Assembly (NCBI RefSeq): GCF_022631375.1
Contig: NZ_JALBGC010000001.1
Coordinates: forward strand, 248,001-312,000
Reading direction: 5' to 3'
Origin: Hymenobacter cyanobacteriorum
GTDB taxonomy: Bacteria > Bacteroidota > Bacteroidia > Cytophagales > Hymenobacteraceae
DNA: 64,000 bases
Shown here: in pieces, positions 41,309 to 49,825 of the stretch
Position numbering within the stretch: position 1 is the stretch's first letter
Layout of the letters: every line of letters starts with the position of its first letter
The notes under the pieces: generated by a model
Databases searched by the model: none
What the model saw: the letters and a program-made list of their open reading frames with translations, nothing else
Told to the model about the DNA's origin: nothing
Translations under genes and position numbers: made by a program

Positions 41309-41854
41309 CTAGTCTTCCAGCGTTTCGGTGGCCGCCGAGGCTCCTACCGGCGCATACACCTGCAGGGCGGCTTTCAGGTCCTTGCGGGCAATATGGATGC
41401 GGTTTTTGACGGTACCAATCGGGATTTGCAGCTTCTCGGCAATCTCCATGTACTTGTAGCCGATGTAGTACATCATGAACGGCGTGCGGTAATCGGTGCC
41501 GAGGCTGGAAATTGCCTCGTTGATGTCGCGCACCACAAAATCGGACGTGGCTCCGTTGTGGGTGATGTAGTTCTGGTCGGTGTTGAAATACTGGAAATAC
41601 TCCGTGCTGTCGATGTTGGAGCTCCGCTTGGTAATCTTGTTGTAGTTGTTGATGAAGGTGTTGCGCATGATGGTGTACAACCACGCCTTCAAATTGGTAC
41701 CGGCCTTAAACTTATCCTTGTTCAGCAGGGCCTTGAGGAGGGTTTCCTGCACTAAATCTTTGGCGTCGTCAGCGTCTCGCGTCAAGTTCATGGCGGCGGG
41801 CCGGAGCGTCAGCGAAATTTTCTGCACTTGCGAGGTGAATTCGAGCGAAGTCAT
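41309..41854 (-). CDS. ECF-type RNA polymerase sigma factor
   Basis: A 181-residue sigma-70 family factor. Region 2 is RDADDAKDLVQETLLKALLN with LKAWLYTIMRNTFINN; region 4 is YKYMEIAEKLQIPIGTVKNR. There is no region 1 or 3, as in ECF factors, and no anti-sigma gene is next to it. It lies between the CarH-like regulator and crtI on the same strand, so it may drive crt transcription in response to light or stress. A perfect TATATTTG lies 32 bases upstream of the ATG at 41854. The frame is open upstream, but that part is not conserved-looking. Confidence 0.93.
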   Translation of the reverse strand: MTSLEFTSQVQKISLTLRPAAMNLTRDADDAKDLVQETLLKALLNKDKFKAGTNLKAWLYTIMRNTFINNYNKITKRSSNIDSTEYFQYFNTDQNYITHNGATSDFVVRDINEAISSLGTDYRTPFMMYYIGYKYMEIAEKLQIPIGTVKNRIHIARKDLKAALQVYAPVGASAATETLED

Positions 41855-41885
41855 GCTGTTTAGCTTTTCGTGACCGTTTGTTAAA

Positions 41886-41893
41886 CAAATATA
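41886..41893 (-). promoter_or_regulatory. Candidate -7 element (TATATTTG) of the sigma factor gene
   Basis: TATATTTG on the minus strand matches the phylum -7 consensus TAnnTTTG exactly. The base region expected for the -33 element shows no TTTG, so a different sigma factor or an activator may be needed. Predicted 5' leader about 25-30 bases. Confidence 0.45.
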
Positions 41894-42080
41894 CGAGCCG
41901 GCCCTCAATTCGACTAGCCCGGGCCGAAAGTATTTTGCTCGGCACGCCTACTTTTCGCTGTAGCCGCAACAAGGTACGGCCGGCGCTTATTTTAGCCCGA
42001 CGAATCTTCGCAGCAACCCGTGATGTTTTTGTGAAGCTTCGGCTTTCAGGTACGCAGCCCGCCGCCAAACAGTTTGCGAC

Positions 42081-42980
42081 TTACGCGGCCACCGTTTCGG
42101 GCTCATGTTGGGCAATCAGCGCCAGAAAATCCGTCATCAACTCCGGCGAAACACAGTTTTCGGGCAATTTCAGGCCCTCCTGCCGGGCCAGCTGGCCGTA
42201 GAGCACCACCAGTTTTTCGCCGCAGCTGGCCGAAACCGCGCGGGCAAACTCGGCCACCCGGTTTCGCTCGGGTTGCGACGTGAGCACCGTGACGACGGCA
42301 TCGGGCTGGTACGTCGCGCACACCGCCGCGAGTTCCTCCACGGGCAAGTTCTGGCCCAGGTAGAGCGTGTGCTGGCCCCGGGCCCGCAGCGTGTAGTTCA
42401 TGAACAACAGCGCCAGCTCGTGCAGCTCGTGGGCGGGCAGAAACAGCACCCAGCGGCGGGCCGAGGTGGGCACGGTGGGCAGGGCATCGGTGGCGGCCAG
42501 CAGCTTTTGGCGTAGCAGGTGGGCCAGCAGGTGCTCCTGGGCCGGGTTCACGGTGCCGGCCAGCCACATCAGGCCGATGCGCTGCAACAGCGGGTAGGCC
42601 ACGAACAGCATCATTTTCTCAAAACCCAGCTTGTCGGCGGCCTCCGTGAACAGGTAGTTGAGGCGTTGCTCGTCGAAGCTGAGCATGGCGGCCAGCAGCG
42701 CATTCACCTGCTGGTGGTAGTCGTGGGCATCGTTGCAGCAGGCCAGCACGGCCGCCTGAATCTCGGCATCGCTGAGGCAGGCCACCTGCGAGATGCGCTT
42801 GCCCCGGCTGCACAACGTGCTCACGTTCAGCAGGCGGCGCAGGTCGTCGTTGCAGTACATGCGGATGTTGGTGGCGGTGCGCACCGGGCGCAGCAGGCCA
42901 TAGCGTTGCTCCCACATCCGGATGGTGTGCGCCTTGATGCCCGAAAGCTGCTCTAAGTCGCTGATGGAGAAATGGCCCAT
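42081..42980 (-). CDS. CarH-like MerR-family regulator with B12-binding-type domain
   Basis: A 299-residue protein with an N-terminal MerR helix-turn-helix (FSISDLEQLSGIKAHTIRMW, then RYGLLRPVRTATNIRMY). The C-terminal region resembles the cobalamin-binding regulators CarH/LitR. Compared with Thermus CarH, the cap Trp and EH pair are present with the same spacing (W139, then E149-H150). The ligand motif appears as ELHELA (185-190), with the His retained but Ala in place of Gly of E/D-x-H-x-x-G. The residue after the Trp is Leu, where Thermus CarH has the His that makes the light-state adduct. CarH represses carotenoid genes in the dark and lets go in light; the crt neighbourhood supports that role. 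Confidence 0.85.
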   Translation of the reverse strand: MGHFSISDLEQLSGIKAHTIRMWEQRYGLLRPVRTATNIRMYCNDDLRRLLNVSTLCSRGKRISQVACLSDAEIQAAVLACCNDAHDYHQQVNALLAAMLSFDEQRLNYLFTEAADKLGFEKMMLFVAYPLLQRIGLMWLAGTVNPAQEHLLAHLLRQKLLAATDALPTVPTSARRWVLFLPAHELHELALLFMNYTLRARGQHTLYLGQNLPVEELAAVCATYQPDAVVTVLTSQPERNRVAEFARAVSASCGEKLVVLYGQLARQEGLKLPENCVSPELMTDFLALIAQHEPETVAA

Positions 42981-42984
42981 TGGG

Positions 42985-43090
42985 GTAATTAAAAATTAGG
43001 AGTTGAGAAGTAAAAATTAGCGCGGAGGAATTCGCTAGAATTCGGCTGCCCTGGGCTCGTTTTTAATCTTCTCCTGATTAATTTTTAATT
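42985..43090. repeat. A+T-rich inverted repeat overlapping the crtZ 3' end
   Basis: Left arm GTAATTAAAAATTAGGAGTT, right arm inverse of GCAATTAAAAATTAATCAGG, with GAGAAG-TAAAAA parts in both. The right arm encodes about a dozen residues at the CrtZ C-terminus (QLKINQEKIKN). The left end starts four bases from the carH-like start codon. Confidence 0.75.
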
Positions 43091-43544
43091 GCTTTTTACG
43101 CGCTAATTCCAGGTATTTCGGCGACACCCACAGCAGGCCGAATTCGGCCGAGCCGTCGCGGCCGGTGGTTTTGTGGTGGGTTTTGTGGGCCATGTTGAGG
43201 GCCCGCAGATACGTATTCTGCGACTTTTTCCAGAAGCGCAGGCGGCCGTGGATGAGGACATCGTGCACAAAGAAGTACACCGTGCCGTAGCAGGCAATGC
43301 CCACCCCGACCCAGAACCACCAGCGGCCGCCGTTGTCGCCGGTGATGAACAGCGCGGCAGAAATGGCGCCGTAAATCAGAAAGAACAGGTCGTTGCGCTC
43401 CACCGGGTGCGGGTGGCGCACATGGTGCGAGCGGTGCAGAAACCACAACGGCCCGTGCTGCACAAACTTGTGCATGAACCAAGCCCAGAATTCCATGAAT
43501 CCGAACGTGGCGAGGGTGATGCCGAGGGCGGCCAGTGCAGTCAT
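43035..43544 (-). CDS. crtZ: Beta-carotene hydroxylase CrtZ
   Basis: CrtZ hydroxylates C3 of beta-ionone rings, giving zeaxanthin from beta-carotene or hydroxylated ketocarotenoids with CrtW. The 169-residue membrane protein has the four His motifs of the family: HKFVQH (25-30), HRSHH (37-41), HDVLIH (94-99) and HKTHH (120-124). The ATG at 43544 gives the normal length; the frame upstream runs through a terminator hairpin. The C-terminal tail after residue 150 (KQLKINQEKIKNE) is made by an A+T-rich repeat arm and is not part of the enzyme core. Confidence 0.92.
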   Translation of the reverse strand: MTALAALGITLATFGFMEFWAWFMHKFVQHGPLWFLHRSHHVRHPHPVERNDLFFLIYGAISAALFITGDNGGRWWFWVGVGIACYGTVYFFVHDVLIHGRLRFWKKSQNTYLRALNMAHKTHHKTTGRDGSAEFGLLWVSPKYLELARKKQLKINQEKIKNEPRAAEF

Positions 43545-43586
43545 GCCGAAGTAACCGTTGCGAAGAAAAAGTTGTTTGCCGGAAAA

Positions 43587-43632
43587 CGTAAAAACGCCGC
43601 TCCGGCCCATTCCGGACCAAAGCGGCGTTCAA
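43587..43632 (-). terminator. Terminator after the enoyl-CoA hydratase gene
   Basis: Stem GAACGCCGCT / AGCGGCGTTT with an inner CCGG pairing, followed on the minus strand by TTTTACGTTTT. It lies 37 bases after the stop codon at 43669 and just upstream of crtZ, so it separates the two units. Confidence 0.8.
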
Positions 43633-43668
43633 GATACTACTTTCCGATGGGCTATTGGCCCCGGGCAG

Positions 43669-44475
43669 CTACCACACCAGTTTTTCTTTGTTGAGGAAGG
43701 CGGCGATGCCGCGGCGGCAGTCGTCGGAGCCGCGGGCTTCGGCGTTGCGCTGGGCAGCGTAGCGCAGGCCTTCTTCGAGGCCCATTTCGGGCAGGCGGCC
43801 CAGCATTTCCTTGGTTACTTCCATGCTCTGGCCCGAGTTTTCGCGGCACAGGCGCTGGGCGTAGGTGCGCACGTTATCAGCTAGTTCCTCCTTCGAAGCC
43901 AAGAAGGTGACGAGGCCCATGTCGAGGGCCGTTTGGGCCGAAACCACGTCGCCGCTGAGCAGCAGTTGCTTGGTGCGGGCTTCGCCGATTTTACGCACCA
44001 GAAACACGCTCACAATGGCCGGAATAAAGCCGATTTTGACTTCAGTGTAGCCGAATTTAGCTTCGGGCACGGCAAAGGTGAGGTCGCAGATGGCAGCCAG
44101 GCCGCAGCCGCCGGCCAGCGCGTGGCCCTGCACCTGCCCGATTACCAGCTTTTTAAGCGTATAAATCTGGTGGAAGAGCTGCATGAGGTGCGTGCTGTCC
44201 TCCAGGTTATCGGTGTAGCCAAAGCCCTGCAAATCCTGAATGTAGGCGAGGTCGGCGCCGGCGCAGAACACGTCGCCGGCAGCGCGCAACACGATGACTT
44301 TCACTGACTCGTCGTTTTCGGCAAACTCGAAGGCCTGCTTAAGCTCGGTCACGACGTCGGCGTTCAGGGCGTTGCGCTTGTCGGGGCGGTTGAGGGTGAT
44401 GTAACCGATGCGGTCCTCCGCATCATACTGAATATAGCGAAGGGCTTCGAGTTCGGGCGTAAGCAGGTTTTCCAT
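43669..44475 (-). CDS. Enoyl-CoA hydratase/isomerase family protein
   Basis: A 268-residue crotonase-fold enzyme. It has IGYITLNRPDKRNALNADVV near the start, the first oxyanion-hole loop AAGDVFCAGADLAYIQDL, and the second loop with QGHALAGGCGLAAICDL. The usual Glu pair of true hydratases is not obvious; the second position region reads AVPEAKFGYTEVKIGFIP. It could therefore be a hydratase, an isomerase or a methylglutaconyl-CoA hydratase-like enzyme. It is monocistronic with its own terminator. The ATG at 44475 starts the conserved N-terminus. Confidence 0.9.
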   Translation of the reverse strand: MENLLTPELEALRYIQYDAEDRIGYITLNRPDKRNALNADVVTELKQAFEFAENDESVKVIVLRAAGDVFCAGADLAYIQDLQGFGYTDNLEDSTHLMQLFHQIYTLKKLVIGQVQGHALAGGCGLAAICDLTFAVPEAKFGYTEVKIGFIPAIVSVFLVRKIGEARTKQLLLSGDVVSAQTALDMGLVTFLASKEELADNVRTYAQRLCRENSGQSMEVTKEMLGRLPEMGLEEGLRYAAQRNAEARGSDDCRRGIAAFLNKEKLVW

Positions 44476-44693
44476 GAGGGGCGGGGGAACGGCGCGGCTG
44501 GATGGTTGTAGCAAGGATGCCGCCGGTGATGAAATGGTGGCATGCTCTGCGGCAATTAACGCAAAAAACGGACGGATGGTCTGCCCGACTCGGCCAAGAA
44601 CCCGCCCGGGCCGCCGAAACCGGCTGACAACCGGACCATTGGGCCTTCGGGCGCAACTCGGCGGAATTGCGGCCGGTGGTTGCCTGCCTGAGT

Positions 44694-46970
44694 TCAGCGC
44701 GCGGCCAATGGCGGCGCGCAACGGAACGCACCTTGCGCCGTCACGTCCCAGGTACGGAAACCCTGAGCACGGAGCAGCGAATCCTGCCGGGCCACATACC
44801 AGATTTTACAGGAAGAGTCGAAAACGACTTGCGCCTGCGGGCCGAACACGGCGGCCACGGTTTCGGGCTTCACACGGGCATTGCGGCGCAATACCAGCAC
44901 ATCGACCGGCGTGGGCTGGGTGGCCGAGGCAATGCGATTGGAAACGAAAGCTACCCGCAGGCCGCGCCAGCGGGCCAGCACCACCGGGCCGGGCCGAAAG
45001 AATGGGTTGCCGGTGGCGCTGTCAGGGTCGGGCAGGCGCTGCACGGGTACGGTGCAGCCGCGCCAGCCCACGCGGTAGGCCGTGCGCCGGGCGGCCCGCC
45101 GGATGATACCCGGCAGCAGGCGGTAGGTGCGCTCGGTTTCGGTGAGGGGCAGCGAGTCGGGCGTGACGAACTCGGCCACCGCGCCCTGCCAGAACCCTAC
45201 CGCCGAGCGGCGCGGAATGCTGTACACGATAAATTCTTCGGTGGGCGCCACAGCCCGGGCTTCGGCCACGCGGCTGCCGGCGTAGCAGAGCAGCAGCAGC
45301 GCCAGGCCGCGCAGCCAGCCCAGACGGCGGGTGTTGAACCAGGCTAGGCCGGCGGCAATCATGCCGAAAAGCAGAGCGGTTTGCAGGGCCGAAACGTGGA
45401 TGTCGCGCACGACCCAGCCGGAGAAGTAGCGGCTTATCAGAAAGATGTATTCGTTAAAGGCCCATACCATTTTCTCAAATACCCAGGCTACGCCTTGCGG
45501 CAGCCAATCCAGCCACTGCAAAAGCCCGGGCCACAAGAGGCACGGCAGTGCTACCAAGCCTTTCAGCGCGAGCAGGGCCAGCCCCACGTACACGGCCCCG
45601 CTCGAAATGGGTACAGCCACGAGGTTGGAGAATAGAAAGCTGAACGGGAACTGGTGGAAATAATACAGCCCCAGCCCGAACGTAGCCACCTGCGCCGCCA
45701 GCGACAGCGCCACGGCCTGCCACAACTTGTCGAGAAACCAGCCGCTGGCCTTCCACAGCCATTGCACGGCCTTGGGCTGCCAGGGCCGGCGGCGGGCGTA
45801 GAAGTAGGTTTCGACCTCGAGCCAGCCGGCAATGCGCGGCTGCACATACACGATGCTGAGCACCGCCAGAAACGAGAGCTGAAAGCCCACGTCGGCCACC
45901 AGAAACGGGTTCCAGACGAGCAGCAGAAACGCCGCCACGCCCAGCGTGTTGAAAATGGAATCCTGCCGCCCCAGCGCCCGGCCGATGATGATGACCGTGA
46001 ACATCACCGTGGCCCGCAGCACCGAAGCCGACAGCCCCGTGAGAAACGCGTAGCTCCAGATGACACCCAAACCCACCAGCGATGACCACAGCAGAAACCC
46101 CTTCACCCGCCCAAACAGCTTGCGCAGCACCCACGACATGGCCGCGAACAGCAAGCCCACCTGCAAGCCGCTCACGGCCATGATGTGCGTGGTGCCGGTG
46201 GCGGTGTAGGCCTGCTTGGTGGCCAAATCCACGTCGTCCTTGATGCCCAGCACTAGCGCCGAGGCAATGGCATACTCGCGCTTGGCGTGGATGTAGTGTC
46301 GGAAAACCGCATCGAGCTGCGTGGCCGCCCGCAGGCTGATGGCTACCAGCGGGTTTGGGGGGGCCAACCGCAGCACCCGGTACTGGTCGGGGTGCACGTA
46401 CTGCTGGTGGTACACCTGCCGGTATTCGAGGTAGCGGGCGTAGTCGAACTCGCCGGGGTTGAGCGGGGGCTTGCTGGGGTCGGGGTGGCCGGCGATGAGC
46501 CAGACTTCGCCGTACTGCGGCTGCAAGATGCCGGCTACCCGGGGCAGGGATATTCGCACGCCACCGGTGGCCCGCTGCCAGCGCCCGGCCACGCGCACGG
46601 CCCGCACCCGCAGCGTGGTGGCATAAGTAGCAGCCCGCACCACAGGGGCCTCGTCCACCACGGCCTGGTAGGCTTCGATTTGGTCGCCGAAGCGGTAGAT
46701 GTGGTCGGCCCGCCGGCTGTCGGTGGCGCGCTGGGTGAGGGTAGCGCCGAGAGCTACGATGGTGAGCAGCGAGAGCAACCCGGCCGCATCGGTGGCAGCG
46801 GGGCGCGGCTGGCGCACGGCCCAGAACGTGAGGCCGAGGCTAAGGCAGGCTAGTGCCACCGTGATGGGCCACAGTTCAGGCCAGGCCGCACCGAAATAGA
46901 GGTAGCCGACAATGCCGAGAATGAGCGCCGGGGTATAGCGCACGAAGGGAAAAGTGGCCCAGGTAATCAT
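44694..46970 (-). CDS. comEC: ComEC/Rec2 family DNA-uptake channel protein
   Basis: A 758-residue polytopic membrane protein. ComEC forms the inner-membrane channel that takes single-stranded DNA into the cytoplasm during transformation. An N-terminal DUF4131-like region (about 30-200) is followed by the competence domain, with GTTHIMAVSGLQVGLLFAAM and later SVLRATVMFTVIIIG, and many membrane segments. There is no C-terminal metallo-beta-lactamase domain with an HxHxDH motif, unlike Bacillus ComEC; Bacteroidota members often lack it. The true start is the ATG at 46970 rather than the TTG just before it. It diverges from the PhyH-type gene. Confidence 0.92.
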   Translation of the reverse strand: MITWATFPFVRYTPALILGIVGYLYFGAAWPELWPITVALACLSLGLTFWAVRQPRPAATDAAGLLSLLTIVALGATLTQRATDSRRADHIYRFGDQIEAYQAVVDEAPVVRAATYATTLRVRAVRVAGRWQRATGGVRISLPRVAGILQPQYGEVWLIAGHPDPSKPPLNPGEFDYARYLEYRQVYHQQYVHPDQYRVLRLAPPNPLVAISLRAATQLDAVFRHYIHAKREYAIASALVLGIKDDVDLATKQAYTATGTTHIMAVSGLQVGLLFAAMSWVLRKLFGRVKGFLLWSSLVGLGVIWSYAFLTGLSASVLRATVMFTVIIIGRALGRQDSIFNTLGVAAFLLLVWNPFLVADVGFQLSFLAVLSIVYVQPRIAGWLEVETYFYARRRPWQPKAVQWLWKASGWFLDKLWQAVALSLAAQVATFGLGLYYFHQFPFSFLFSNLVAVPISSGAVYVGLALLALKGLVALPCLLWPGLLQWLDWLPQGVAWVFEKMVWAFNEYIFLISRYFSGWVVRDIHVSALQTALLFGMIAAGLAWFNTRRLGWLRGLALLLLCYAGSRVAEARAVAPTEEFIVYSIPRRSAVGFWQGAVAEFVTPDSLPLTETERTYRLLPGIIRRAARRTAYRVGWRGCTVPVQRLPDPDSATGNPFFRPGPVVLARWRGLRVAFVSNRIASATQPTPVDVLVLRRNARVKPETVAAVFGPQAQVVFDSSCKIWYVARQDSLLRAQGFRTWDVTAQGAFRCAPPLAAR

Positions 46971-47094
46971 CAAAGCGGTAGAAAGCAGAAAGGTATTGGG
47001 CTGGCAATGTAGCGGTTTGGGCCGAATCGGCCAAGCTCAACGCCGGACCCTTCTTTGCCTTCGTAACTTGGAGCTTCGAAACCCCGCTTCTTCC

Positions 47095-48030
47095 ATGTTT
47101 TCCTTTTTGCGCCGCCTCAAGCTCAGCTACGCCGCCTACAACGTTTTCCAGCGCCGCCGGCTGGCCCACAACCTGGCCATCTACCAGAGGCTGGGGTTGC
47201 GCAAAAGTTATTTCTCGCCCATCAGCAGCCGCGATTTTGCCGGCCTGCCTGCCAATGCCGGCCTGCCCGGTGTGCGCCCGCTGGCCGAGCGGCTGGCGGC
47301 CAGCCCGGCCTTTCGGGCGCTACCGGAAGCTAGCCAAGCCAACCTGCGAGCCTTCGAGGACAACGGCTTTGCCATTCTACCGGGATTCCTCAGCGGCGAG
47401 GCCGTCGACGGCATCAACCAGGAACTGCACCAGCTCATTGCCAGCCGAAAAATCAGCGTGCGCTACGTGAATAAGTTCATGTTTGCGTTTCGGAAGTCGG
47501 CGCGCATCCGGGCAGCGGGCGAGGGCGCACTGCGCGAATTGGTAGGCGCGCTGCTGGGCCACGAGGCCACGCTGTTCCAAAGCATTAACTTCCTCACCGG
47601 CAGCCAGCAGCGCACGCATTCCGACAGCATTCACATGAGCACCTTCCCGCTGGGCGGCATGGCGGCGGCCTGGGTGGCGCTGGAGGACATCACGCCCGAC
47701 AACGGCCCGCTGCACTACTACCCCGGCAGCCATCAGCTCCCCTACTATCTCAATGCTGACTACCGGAACGAGGGAACCGACTGGCTCATTGGCGATAAGG
47801 ACTACGCCGAGTACGAGCGGTTTATTGCCGGCCGGGTAGCCGAACTAGGGCTGCAAAAGCAGGTTTTCCTGGCCCGCAAAGGCGACGTCTTCATCTGGCA
47901 CGCCAACCTGATGCACGGCGGCGAACCCCACCGCGACCCGGCCCTCACCCGCAAAAGCATGGTGTTCCACTACTTCAGCCGGGCCCACATCTGCTATCAC
48001 GAAATCACGCAGCGGCCGGCGCTGCTGTAG
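47095..48030 (+). CDS. Phytanoyl-CoA dioxygenase (PhyH) family protein
   Basis: A 311-residue Fe(II)/2-oxoglutarate oxygenase. The iron facial triad fits H175-x-D177 (RTHSDSIHM) and H274 (NLMHGG), with R286 (LTRKS) for 2-oxoglutarate. Members hydroxylate lipids, ectoine or natural products; the substrate is unknown. The first 45 residues are a basic helical stretch (SFLRRLKLSYAAYNVFQRRR). The ATG at 47095 is used; the open frame before it overlaps the comEC start on the other strand. Confidence 0.87.
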   Translation: MFSFLRRLKLSYAAYNVFQRRRLAHNLAIYQRLGLRKSYFSPISSRDFAGLPANAGLPGVRPLAERLAASPAFRALPEASQANLRAFEDNGFAILPGFLSGEAVDGINQELHQLIASRKISVRYVNKFMFAFRKSARIRAAGEGALRELVGALLGHEATLFQSINFLTGSQQRTHSDSIHMSTFPLGGMAAAWVALEDITPDNGPLHYYPGSHQLPYYLNADYRNEGTDWLIGDKDYAEYERFIAGRVAELGLQKQVFLARKGDVFIWHANLMHGGEPHRDPALTRKSMVFHYFSRAHICYHEITQRPALL

Positions 48031-48043
48031 CGAAGACGGCACG

Positions 48044-48475
48044 CTACAGCACCATTTTGTAGTGCTGAATATTTGCTTCTTCAAACATTTCCCCTTTTTT
48101 CCGAAACCCGTGCCGCTCATAAAACGGCACGGCCCGCAGCTGCGCGTTCAGGTACACTTCGGCGTCAGGTAGCTCGGCTTGCACATCGGCCAGTACGGCG
48201 TGAAGCAACGCCGCCCCAATTTGCTGGTTGCGGAAGCCTTCGAGAACGGCGAAGCGCTCCAGCTTCACGCCGTTGTCGGTTTCGCGCCAGCGGGCGGCCC
48301 CGGCAGGCGTACCATCTTCGGCCCGGGCCAGGTAGTGGCGGGCATCGGTGCGGTCGTGAATATCGTTTTCGAGCGTGGCGGGCACGCCCTGGCCTTCCAC
48401 GAATACTTTCTCGCGGATGGTGAAGGCGGCGTCGAGGTCGCGCAGGTCGGTGATGCGGTAGGCGGTGGCGGGCAT
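48044..48475 (-). CDS. GNAT family N-acetyltransferase
   Basis: A 143-residue protein of the GCN5-related fold. The acetyl-CoA pyrophosphate loop is RNQQIGAALL (pattern R/Q-x-x-G-x-A/G), preceded by the strand VKLERFAVLEGF. The N-terminal part (YRITDLRDLDAAFTIREKVF) and late VPFYERHGFRKKGEMF match YjcF/ElaA-type members. Substrate unknown. It is convergent with the PhyH-type gene, with only 13 bases between the stop codons and no clear terminator. Confidence 0.9.
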   Translation of the reverse strand: MPATAYRITDLRDLDAAFTIREKVFVEGQGVPATLENDIHDRTDARHYLARAEDGTPAGAARWRETDNGVKLERFAVLEGFRNQQIGAALLHAVLADVQAELPDAEVYLNAQLRAVPFYERHGFRKKGEMFEEANIQHYKMVL

Positions 48476-48503
48476 GGTGGTCTGATATGGAGTTAAAAAA
48501 GTC

Positions 48504-48590
48504 TGTCATCCTGAGCGTAGCGAAGGACCTTATCACGCTTGAACAAAGAGTTCGAACGTGATAAGGTCCTTCGCTGCGTTCAGGATGACA
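48504..48590. repeat. Palindromic repeat, family A, CATCCTGAGCG subtype, copy 8
   Basis: Arms TGTCATCCTGAGCGTAGCGA ... TCGCTGCGTTCAGGATGACA with inner part AGGACCTTATCACG. The core is short (CTTGAACAAAGAGTTCGAA). It lies between phoH and the acetyltransferase gene on the same strand. Confidence 0.9.
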
Positions 48591-48602
48591 AACAGTTAAA
48601 AA

Positions 48603-49703
48603 TTACAGCGCCTGCTCGTGGTTCACGGGCAACTCCGGCTCCTCCGAAGCCGTCGGCTGCACATCATCCAGCAGGCCCTGCTCGCGCAGGCGACGCTCGT
48701 GGCGCTCGTCGCGGCGCGTGGCCCCGTTGGCCTGGGCCTGGCGCACCTGCTCCTCGGTGTCGAACTTGTCGTAGGCTTCCACGATTTCCTTCACCAGCCG
48801 GTGGCGCACCACGTCCTCGGAAGTCATCTCGACGTAGCCGATGCCTTTCACATTCTTCAAAATATCGAGCGCCTGCATCAGGCCCGACTTCTGGCGGGTG
48901 GGCAGGTCAATTTGGCTGCGGTCGCCGTTCACCATCACCTTGGCCGTGGGGCCCATGCGGGTCAGGAACATCTTCAGCTGCGAGGGCGTGGTGTTTTGGG
49001 CTTCGTCGAGCAGCACGAAGGCGTTGTTCAGCGTGCGGCCGCGCATGTAAGCCAATGGGGCAATTTCGATGATTTTATTCTCCTGGTAAAACTTCAGCTT
49101 TTCGGCCGGAATCATGTCTTCCAAAGCATCGTAAATCGGCCGCAGGTAGGGGTCAACCTTCTCCTTCATGTCGCCGGGCAGAAAACCCAGGCTTTCACCG
49201 GCCTCCACCACGGGGCGCGAGATGATGATTTTCTTCACCTCCTTGTTCTTGAGCGCGCGCACGGCCAGCGCCACCGAAATGTAGGTTTTGCCGGTACCAG
49301 CCGGGCCGAGCGTGAACGTAAGGTCGTGGGCCATCACGGTGTCGACCAGCTTTTGCTGGTTGGGCGTTTTGGCTTTGATAACGCCGCCTTTCGCGCCGAA
49401 CAGGATGACGTCGGGCGAGGCGGCCAACACCCGGCCTTCGGCTTCTTCCGAAGTGGCCGAGAGGTACTGGTTGACGGTTTTATCGGTGATGGAACCGTAC
49501 TGATGGTAGTGCTCGATGAGCGAAGACAGGATGTCGTTGATGCGGGAGATGACTTCCGTCTGCCCCTGGATTTTGATTTCGTTGCCGCGGCTGATGATTT
49601 TGGAGCCGGGAAACGCGGCGGCCAGCTGGCGGATATTCTGGTTGTCGGGGCCGAGGAAATCGACCAAAGACATGTTTTCGAGGGTGATGATTTTTTCGAC
49701 CAA
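48603..49703 (-). CDS. PhoH family ATPase
   Basis: A 366-residue cytoplasmic P-loop protein of the PhoH (PhoL/YbeZ) type, thought to act as an RNA-linked ATPase or helicase with YbeY. An N-terminal KH-like RNA-binding domain ([20 protein letters not shown]) is followed by the Walker A motif GPAGTGKT (133-140) and Walker B LLDEAQN (231-237), with [20 protein letters not shown] after it. The frame starts with TTG at 49703, giving [18 protein letters not shown], which suits the family in this phylum. An ATG ten codons later is the alternative. Confidence 0.93.
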   Translation of the reverse strand: MVEKIITLENMSLVDFLGPDNQNIRQLAAAFPGSKIISRGNEIKIQGQTEVISRINDILSSLIEHYHQYGSITDKTVNQYLSATSEEAEGRVLAASPDVILFGAKGGVIKAKTPNQQKLVDTVMAHDLTFTLGPAGTGKTYISVALAVRALKNKEVKKIIISRPVVEAGESLGFLPGDMKEKVDPYLRPIYDALEDMIPAEKLKFYQENKIIEIAPLAYMRGRTLNNAFVLLDEAQNTTPSQLKMFLTRMGPTAKVMVNGDRSQIDLPTRQKSGLMQALDILKNVKGIGYVEMTSEDVVRHRLVKEIVEAYDKFDTEEQVRQAQANGATRRDERHERRLREQGLLDDVQPTASEEPELPVNHEQAL

Positions 49704-49825
49704 GTTGGAAGAGAGGGGGAAAGAGAAAGGGAGTGGGAAAAACGGCCCGTTTTCGGCCCGAACCGGCTACTTTTGCCCCGATTCGGGCGGCCAAACAATA
49801 CTACGAAAAACTACGGAACACCGGC

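Noticed and set aside
44694..46970. Truncation of ComEC because the metallo-beta-lactamase domain is absent
   Set aside because: The frame ends cleanly and the membrane and competence domains are complete; ComEC proteins without that domain are common in this phylum.
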